From NCBI GenBank assembly GCA_030248225.1, contig JASANE010003231.1, positions 1-64,000 on the forward strand: a DNA stretch of 64,000 nt. Reading direction: 5' to 3'. Positions 56,063 to 64,000 of the stretch are shown here, in pieces (the first letter of the stretch is position 1; each line of letters starts with the position of its first letter). The notes beneath the pieces are model-generated. The model was not told the origin of the DNA. It ran no database searches and saw only the letters and a list, made by a program, of their open reading frames with translations. This DNA is from Trileptium ribeirensis (lineage: Eukaryota > Nematoda > Enoplea > Enoplida > Thoracostomopsidae). A program made the position numbers and the translations under genes.

Positions 56063-57347
56063 CTATGACAATTATAAATTTTAAGTCATCTTAGAAATAC
56101 GTCAGAAAACTTGAAAATGCTGTATGTCTTGTATATCTAACAAAAAATATAGGTATATAATGTTCCGAATGATTAGAGTGTTGAGCTAATAATTTGTTGG
56201 TATCAGGTTAGAGGCCAATATGTGTCACATTTTTAAACGAGTTTAGGTGCGATTGATCCAGTTGACTCACATATGAAGCAGTATGCCAGCCGTATCTGTG
56301 GCTGGGAACGCAAACAGGTGGTGGATGAGTCTGTGGTGCTCTTACGGGTTACTATGATGGTTTTCACCAAAGTGGCATCTCCAATAAAGAATCCTGGATC
56401 CACCACTATACCTGGCTGAAGAGCTCTGATAACGGGGATCGGCACCGCACAGCCTAAAGTGATAGCCTTTTCCTTTGTCCAGTAAATAAAATGCTGCACT
56501 CTTGCCAAAGAACCAGGAGTGTGGTAAATACATTTTTATTAAACAAGCTACGGATATTTCTTCATTTAAAATACATTTTGGTGGATTTTGTTGTTTAATG
56601 TCCGTCGCGGCGGTCTCTCCATGATATTGTCACAGCGTGTTAGATATGAGAACAACTAAACTCTGGCTTAATGTTTAAGCTTTCTATAAAGCACATTAAT
56701 TAATGATTAGGAAATTATAGAATTCTTAGCGGGCGAGGATGGTCGAAATTTAGATTGATGATTTAGGTCTAACTCAATAATGCTTCTAGCGGAGTGGAGA
56801 GAAACTAGCTTGTGCATAAATGATTTAGTTTAGCCAACCACGCAAGTCGCAATGCACGTTGTTCAGCGAACTAAATTGGGGTCAATTTTTTAAATTATAT
56901 AGTGCTGGGAATCGGCAGTCGATACTAATTCCATTAAAATGAAGTGAAATAGCAAATTGAGAATACTAATTTAGCTTCACTTTGTAGGCACACAGCTGGT
57001 CTGACCAGCAGCAATGTTAATAAATACAATTTAATGTCATTTTGAGTAGAAGCATATATATGATATGTCTCGGTTCAGCTGCCAGTTATTAATGATTTTC
57101 AAAGTATTAACATATAGCTCATTGGAAAACGAAAATCCATTAGATTATCCAAAGATAAATCCTGTCGATATAGCTTGAAAAGCTTGTCTATACTCCATAG
57201 TTTTGGGTTTAAATATTTTGAGGGCCTGTAGGTTATTGTAGCAGTTCTATATTGTATTGTAGACAACGCTTGAATTTTTGATAACTTTATCAAACTAATC
57301 ATATCAAACTGGAGTTCCTCTTTAGGTGATCTTGCGTACCGATATTA
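56063..57347. other. Unassigned DNA upstream of receptor gene B
   Basis: A 91-codon minus frame (56233-56508) contains GCAVPIPVIRALQPGIVVDP and ends near a good donor (TTCATAT before GTGAGT), but its phase (1) does not fit the exon at 55909-56062. It is left as unidentified. Nothing else was recognised. Confidence 0.35.
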
Positions 57348-57460
57348 CAGTGATGGCATGGAAATAGATTTTTATTTTATTTACGCGAAATTTTTATGTA
57401 TGTCCCATGGAGATTTATATGGAAATTTCCAGAAAATTTTTGTTCCGTTATAACATTTTG
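57348..57460 (+). mobile_element. hAT left-end fragment, GGCATGGAAAT family
   Basis: CAGTGATGGCATGGAAATAG followed by TTTATTTACGCGAAATTTTT resembles the left end of the hAT at 60903 (CAGAGATGGCATGGAAATGG). No right end was found within the next 3 kb. Confidence 0.5.
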
Positions 57461-57659
57461 CAATGGATGCAGTACCAACTTATCGTTAATGGTGTTTGAT
57501 AGTCAAGCATTTGTGCCTGTTGTTTCACTGTCAATTCTTATTCTAGTTCACAACATCCATGGAGCCGGGTGACCATTTTATGACCCGGTAATTCGGTCAT
57601 AATAGTGACACCGTGACCGCTGACCTGGTTATGTTAACGATTTTAATCTCTCAGGCACA

Positions 57660-57900
57660 GTTCCGTAGGGTTAATAACACGCAATTTGAGTTAATACAAT
57701 GAAATCAACGTGTTTAACGGGTTAAATAACTCTATAATCTATTGTTCACCTCCAACAAGCATAAAACTTGCTTTTTAAAAATTATGAAAATTTCACTTTG
57801 TGGGGGATATTTTTTAAACTTTAGCTTATAGCTCGAAAACGGTTGCTCTGACAAAAATGCATAACAGAGTTGTAGCTCTCGATGAGAGCATACATTTTTC
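57660..57900 (+). repeat. Dispersed non-coding repeat, copy 4
   Basis: ATGAAATCAACGTGTTTAACGGG... to AGCTCGAAAACGGTTGCTCTGAC matches 40765-40900. Confidence 0.5.
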
Positions 57901-59700
57901 GATTACATTATTGCCTTCGGCAAGAGTCATAGAACTAAAATCTTAAGTGACCCGAATGGACCAACATTTAAAAGTAGATAATTACAGTCGGTTTGGTGAA
58001 AATCAAGCCAAGAAATCATTGGAGCAGCGCAAATAGAAAGCTAGGTCCACAAATAAATCTCATTACGCGTCGAATACAGACATTTGCGAAAATCCATCAA
58101 TCTGGTGAACAGTTATGTGACGAACAAACGAAAAGATATTTTCCATTTACACACTATATATATGCGAAAACTCTGCTCGCTACGCTCGCTCCGTTTCAAT
58201 AATAGTTCTGAATATCTGTAAGAGCGCCTTGCAAATCGTAAGCTGAATGTTAGCATGGCAAACCGTTATTTAGTATTATTGAATTTGCGTTTTCTGCTAC
58301 AGTGTTAGCCACGGACTACAGTCCTTGCCAAATTTAGGTGTTCAATTGGTATGTAAGCAAAACTTCTTCAGGAATTGTATGAAACCAACTCCAATGGCTG
58401 TAACATGTTTCCGAAATTTTGTGAGATTGGTGGTTTTGAGTTTTGCTTATTATGTAAACTACAACTTATCAGTGTTGGCCTGCCTATTTTATTGCACCGT
58501 GGATCAAAAAACATTTTATGATAGTTGGTATTCTACATGTAGATTTTAATTTTTGATCACTTGTTAATTCATTAGAAAATTGCATATATAGATATCTGTA
58601 AACATGGTGTTCGGCATTCGCTTTTGCTATCGTTTAGCGATATTGGGATTAAAATAAAGGCAATTGTAATGGTTGCCATGCTTTCCAAATAAAGCGACCA
58701 CCAGTCTTTTCTAAAGTTGGCGATGTTAGTTTCGCCTGCCACTTTTCAAATTTACTACATTATTGAAACGTAGTTCGAATACAATAAAAACGACCGAAAT
58801 AGATTGAGTCATTGATTTTAAACCATTTTCCACGTATTAAAGGCTTTTAACATATTTAATTACGCTGAGTTGTTGCATACTATACTATACTTCTGATAAT
58901 AAGATAACCATATGTCCAGTATTTTTTACGAAACTTTTAATATTTTTGCTGTAAAAGAACCCAACGTTTGTGACATTGTAGTAACAAGCCCAACTTAACT
59001 AACGCCAGTTTTGATTAACTGACAAGAAGGTGGCAGTGGCATATTTAGTCAGTCTTTGTCACAGAGCTGCACGTGAGTAAGGTTATTGCTGGTCCGGACC
59101 AGGTATCGGGACAAATGTTTATACCGCGGGTAGCCTGCCGGGCTCCACATGCTAAGCAATAATTGCATTGTAATAATGTAATTCTAAAGTTACCTCCAGT
59201 TTTGAGAGGACGAAATTTTGAGATATGCACCGACAAAAGCCTACGGACCCGACTCGACTGCATTCTCTCCGGTTTATGAGGCACTGACTCTTAGCCACCA
59301 ATGTATTGATGTTGTGTTATTTATAGTCAAGTGTGAACGAAATTTGGCTTTGCTTTGTGGCACCACAAAACATAATTGTGAATGTCCATCTGCTTAGCGC
59401 GGTAGTTGGTCGGCAGGGGAGGGGGAGGCCATCAAAGGCTAGACCTCTCCCCCATTGTCGCCTCGAAATTTTTGCCAAATTTACCACAATTTTTGCTCAT
59501 TTTTGTTAAAATTTCCAGGTCCGTCTTCGCACGGGGTGTATGGCTTGAGGGGTCTGGCCCTTATGGGGTAACCCTACCCACCTCCCCTATCGAAACTTAT
59601 GAATACAAAAGTATCTGCCATCATATGTTTTTGAAATAAAAGCCAATCAACACAATGCTATTCTTGAAACGGATCGAGCGGAGTTTCCACTTAGGGCGGT
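57901..59700. other. Unassigned DNA
   Basis: Short open frames only, without motifs or convincing splice sites. Positions 59405-59460 form a G-rich/C-rich inverted stretch (GGGGAGGGGGAGG and CCTCTCCCCC). Confidence 0.4.
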
Positions 59701-59721
59701 AGTTATCGCTAATCGTGCAAA

Positions 59722-59935
59722 TTTCTTTTTGTGTGTATCTGTAACTCATAACTCATTTTCGTATGGATGGATTCCGGTAAATTTTTATCGTTCGATAGTA
59801 AAAGTGACGAGGTTGTGCCCTTTGGCTGAACGTGGACAGCTCCGACCCCATCTTCCGGCACAAAATGGCATAAAACAGGTTTTAAGGGTTCATTGTCAAA
59901 TCTGGCCATATGGGTTTGACAATGGTCTGCGTTTG
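59722..59935 (+). repeat. Dispersed repeat R1, copy 2
   Basis: Matches 17585-17800 in the same orientation, including TGGATGGATTCCGGTAAATTTT, GTGCCCTTTGGCTGA and CTGGCCATATGGG. Confidence 0.5.
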
Positions 59936-60129
59936 CCTATATCTGGCGACACAGGCTTTGCAGCAAAAAATGGAGACCACCACACAGAATTGATATCTAC
60001 AACTTTTCTGACAATGGCTTTCTTGTGGGGCCGAATATGGTTCGTCGATCCTTTGCCAGAAATAGCAATTTTTCAATTTTTGGCATGTTATTGCGTGTTT
60101 TTACCTTAAAATGTGTGCCTATCAAACTA

Positions 60130-60480
60130 ACTATAGTCTAACTTGGGGTCATAGTGTCCGAAGTGTATATTTCATAACCTTGTATGGGGTCAGGGTCCAT
60201 GAACGCGATTTCCATATTCAGTAGTTTATACATGGCATCGAAAATAGTTTATATAGTGGTGTTCGTGTTCCGGTACGCTGAATACAATGATTTGGTTATC
60301 GAGTCCAGCCTACATATTTCATGCCATTTTCATGAGTATTCAATGGGTTTAGGTTCAATGAACCAGATTTCCAGACTATAGACTTTATTCAGTTGTTGGG
60401 TTACGTATTGCGTAGAAGCCACCAAGAATTGTCTATATAGGTTTCCCGGTTTGGCTGAATACTATTAATGTGGGTTTAGA
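60130..60480 (+). repeat. Satellite-like DNA
   Basis: Repeated words such as GGGTCAGGGTCCATGAACGCG and GGGTTTAGGTTCAATGAACCAG with GATTTCCA suggest two or three decayed tandem units, in the style of 54006-55060. Confidence 0.4.
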
Positions 60481-61318
60481 GTTGCCAGGTTTAGGGTTTT
60501 CAATGAGTTCAAAATTCAAGAGGCTTAAGGGCGGTACATTCATCAAACACATGATGTGATAGGTGATTAAACAAAGCGAAACTTAATGAAACCACGCTTG
60601 CTCCGTTTAACCATCGGTTACGCTAAAATTATATTTTGAACAAACGTACCCTAAACAGATTTAAACATCAACATGTGCAGCAACTATACGTGTTAACATT
60701 CCAAAGTAACTTAAATGGCGTGACGTCATATTTGAGACGCATATAATATTACGCCGTTTCAATACACTAAGCTTAAGGATAAGCCACTGATAGTGGAGCA
60801 GGTTCAGAACACACATAAAAGTGTCGAGAATGTAATTCCAAGCCCATGAAGAAAGGACTAAGTGGTTTTATTTGGTGGCTCTGTTGGAAAAACTATGCGG
60901 TTCAGAGATGGCATGGAAATGGATATTTCCGTAAAAATGGAAACAGGATAAGGTGGAAACTGTTTTCATTTCCATGGAAATTACATTTCAATATTGAAAT
61001 ATTTTTTTTGTTTTTGCCAAATAATTTTCCTTTCGCGAAATTATTTTTGCGTAAAAACTCTCAAAAGTAATACCGTTTGCTTTTGTCATCCATAAAACAT
61101 TGCAACTGGAATCACGTGCACGGCGAGTTCTATTTGTACTGATGCTCCGTCAAATAATTCAAGTCTTTCGCATGCCGTGACATTTTAACTCCCGAACATG
61201 GTTAGCAATTAATCGTAAACCGTGGCCTTATTGTGGTTCGGACTTTTCATAGACAGCTGCGTGTTTATCGTGGGTCAATATACCAGGCAAGACAAACGGG
61301 CTTCTTCAGAAGTTTGCG

Positions 61319-61877
61319 ATGAGTAAAATTCGTGCGGAGCTCAAATTTTTTGTGTCGTGGGTCTGCATATTAAAAGAATTTCTTGTAACAGCTTCGCGGT
61401 ATCTTAGCGGCTTTGTTGCCACGACAGCTATGAAACGCGAAGAACTTAGTGCAAACCAAATACGCGCCAGTAGCGCAAAAAAAACCAAACGAAGTGCCAC
61501 CTGGAAATACTGATGTTTTTGACCAAATGTCTAGTTGCTATTCGCCCTCACCAAAGAGGGCCAAGCCGTCAATTGACATCATGTTAGCAGATGAGCAGGC
61601 GTTATTCGAAAACATGCGTTACGCATTTACTAACACTGCCGGGTTTTGTAAGGATGCCGTACAAATTCCACTTCTTCAGACATGTGACAGAATACAGCTT
61701 TCGACGCCTGTTTCATTAGCAGCAGTTGAGAGGACATTTAGCGAGGCGGGCATGATACTATCAACACATAGAAAACGAAGCAGCCAGGGGTTTTGCAGAC
61801 AATGGTGTACCTCAAATATTACAAAAAGCATGAACACATTACAAAAGAGGTTGAGGAACCGCCGAAGAAGTATATAA
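61319..61877 (+). pseudogene. hAT transposase, C-terminal remnant
   Basis: The frame opens at 61319 and shifts near 61449. The 61449-61877 part (142 codons) contains the hAT dimerisation block STPVSLAAVERTFSEAGMIL followed by STHRKR, matching the usual P.TSAxxERxFSxAGxIxxxxR. The catalytic residues of the N-terminal part are missing. Confidence 0.78.
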
Positions 61878-61974
61878 AACAACTATCTGAATAAGCCCTC
61901 TCATAGCGACAGCGAAAGTGAAGATGAGTAATCGTCAGACGCAGGTCCCTGCCAACGGAGCAGTTGGTATTTTG

Positions 61975-63161
61975 CAGGGAGTAACCGGAATTCCGGTTCC
62001 GGTTCCGGTTCCGGCGAAAATCGTGTTCCGGTTGCGGTTCCGGCAAAGGGCAAAAACCATACCGGAACCGGAATTCCGGTTTAAAAATTTTGTTTGAAAT
62101 TTTTCACATTTTTGCTTCATCTGTGATCCAAACATATGTAATATATATTATACAATGATCAAACTCCAATACAACCGAGCCAAAGAAAAGATTAACTAAC
62201 CAATTTGCCGTGTGAAACGTAAGTAGGGCACATAATTTTAGCAGGAATTTTTCATAATTACCTGCAGGAGTTTGTTAAATCAAAGCCAGGTCGATGCTTG
62301 TAGCAGCTATTTTACACATCCAGAAGTCTGTGGGATACATTTGAATTAAACCGGTCCAACTCGGTAACAGAGTGTGGCTTACGCAGAAGTACTTAGCCTA
62401 TGCTTGGCTAACATAAATTGCGTCAAGCACCCGCCAGTGCGCTTGTAAACTTGGTAAATCAGTCTAAATTGAAGTAAACTAACGTTATCTGCAACGCAGC
62501 TAGAAACTGATTTCTTGACAATTAAACTGTATTTATTGACACTGTGCGCGCAGCATCACAGTGTGTCTCATTTATAGCATTCTGATTAGAAAGTTATCAT
62601 CATTATCATCTAACTGACGGGCACTGTTTGTCCAACGCTAGCCTAAACAGTGTCTCTGACCACTGATCAGAAAATTACCTTCTATCTATTATTTTATCTT
62701 AGAATCATATAAACCAATAATTTTAAGTTTGCTACAGAAGAACATGCAACAAACGTATGTGTAGTAAAGGGAGGCGACTGGAGACAGATCGAAAGTGTGT
62801 ATTCTACGCTCCAAGCTTTGTAAGCACATTCGATTTGACGCAGTATACGCAGTGGTGTATAGTGGAAGACATTTTTTCTCTGGATGTCCAAAACCGACAT
62901 ATTTGATCGATAAATAAACATTATTAGCTTCCTCAGTCTCTTTAAAGTTTCAGAAAGGCAATAATACCATCGCAATACATTAAGTTTAATGTAAAAGTTA
63001 TTTTTAATGCATTTTAAATCCACTATACCTTCATTTCTTCCATCATCTGTTTTACTATATATAAATTTCGAAGACCAGGTTCCGGTTCCGGATCCGGTTT
63101 AAATGGACGGTTCCGGTTACTGGCTCCGGTTCCGGTAAATTTCGGTTCCGGTTATTCCCTG
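61975..63161 (+). mobile_element. Non-autonomous hAT, CCGGAA-rich family, copy D
   Basis: Ends CAGGGAGTAACCGGAATTCC and ...GGTTCCGGTTATTCCCTG, with an exact 8-bp duplication GTATTTTG at 61967-61974 and 63162-63169. Length 1187 bp, close to copy C (1160) and copy B (1118). Inserted downstream of the hAT transposase remnant, inside the hAT at 60903-63714. Confidence 0.92.
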
Positions 63162-63722
63162 GTATTTTGGGATAGAAATTGCCATGAGATAAGTTGGTAT
63201 GTTGGCATTTAAATCTAGTGTTTGTTTTGCAGCAAAAATTCGCCAAGAGGCATGTTTGTATGTTGGAAAATTGGCCAAAAAAATATTGTATCTTGGATCG
63301 CAATTGCCAAGAGGCAAGTTAGGATCTTGGCTCGTTAAGTGTTGCTAGAGATATGTTTGTATCTGGCAACCCGGCTTCATGCTGGAAACTAGAATTAAGG
63401 TTTGTATCTAGCAGTTGATGCCTGGACCCGTAGTTGGTTGTCAACCTTGATATCTTCGTCATTGGGGATGCGTAGTGGTAAGCTGTATGGGTAAAGAGTT
63501 GCATGCTAGGTAGTGAACCAAGATTCACTGTTGAACAGCGAGGACAGAAATGGCCATGTTTAAGAAGCGCTAATGGAATACGCTACGTAATTATTTCTCA
63601 CATTATCCTTTGAGTAAACATTATATGTTCAAGATTTCCATGGAAATCTCCATGGAGTTTTCGTGGAATTTGGATGGAAATGGCAATTAAAAATTCATTT
63701 TCATGCCATCCCTGATATGGTT

Positions 63723-64000
63723 CCTTTTAGTAGACGCTGTCGAAAAGATAATAGTTTCATTTAGCGAGCGATGTCCGGAAAGCTGCATGGTGTACATTGA
63801 TGTATGTTTTCGGTTATGCTCACTGAGAGCTACCTCAACGGCTTTGCTAGACTTATTGGATGACGTCACTGCATAGTTTATTAGCTCACAACTGTAGCAC
63901 AAACGCGAGTATGATCAATTTAACAATGTCCCTAACTTGAGAAAATGCCGACAAGCGTGTGTTTTAGGTGGCTGATTGTGCGGCATACAGTGGACTACGC
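63723..64000. other. Unassigned DNA at window end
   Basis: A 71-codon minus frame only, with no motif. Confidence 0.4.

Larger units (their letters stand above)
60903..63714 (+). mobile_element. hAT transposon with decayed transposase, carrying a second hAT
   Basis: Ends CAGAGATGGCATGGAAATGG (left) and the inverse of CAGGGATGGCATGAAAATGA (right). Flanks ATGCGGTT and ATATGGTT look like an old 8-bp duplication. The interior has the C-terminal part of a hAT transposase (61319-61877) and, after it, the complete non-autonomous hAT D. Without D the element would be about 1.6 kb, so most of the transposase gene has been deleted. Confidence 0.75.

Noticed and set aside
56233..56508. Further upstream exon of receptor gene B
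   Set aside because: A good donor exists but its phase does not fit the next exon and the peptide has no membrane segment.

Overview
The window looks like nuclear DNA of an animal, most likely an arthropod and possibly a chelicerate. It is AT-rich, its genes are split by spliceosomal introns, and it holds non-LTR retrotransposons, Merlin and hAT DNA transposons and many non-coding repeats. No bacterial-style gene, operon or CRISPR array was seen. The lineage guess rests on two minus-strand genes of the gustatory/odorant-receptor-like seven-transmembrane type; their exons were joined by eye from splice sites, reading phase and similarity to each other, so it is provisional.

Layout. 1-2525: unassigned DNA ending in a structured terminal repeat that resembles the ends of a large element further on. 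3173-11150: a CR1-type LINE broken by a Merlin transposon; the whole block is copied in inverted orientation about position 7820, and one small piece inside is flipped relative to its counterpart. 14204-19021: receptor gene A (minus strand). 22113-31303: a 9.2-kb element with inverted terminal repeats of roughly 0.8-1 kb. It is inserted in an older hAT repeat, whose two halves are found on either side. It carries decayed remains of an SF1 (UPF1-like) helicase and a NADAR domain, plus two smaller foldback elements. 32041-33062: a second LINE family. 35995-56062: receptor gene B (minus strand), whose large introns hold nearly everything else in that stretch: a 2.5-kb element with three hammerhead ribozyme motifs (44704-47193), hAT copies, and a CR1-type LINE interrupted three times. 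57-64 kb: further repeats and a hAT element containing another hAT.

How the parts relate. The two receptor genes are the only host genes that can be supported. Most remaining DNA is nested mobile DNA, and insertion order can be read from target duplications. The most unusual items are the helicase/NADAR element with hairpin-array ends, the covarying hammerhead ribozymes in the short inverted-repeat element, the tRNA-like Pol III boxes in the Merlin ends, and the flipped segment between the palindrome arms. Boundaries given without a target duplication or splice site are approximate.
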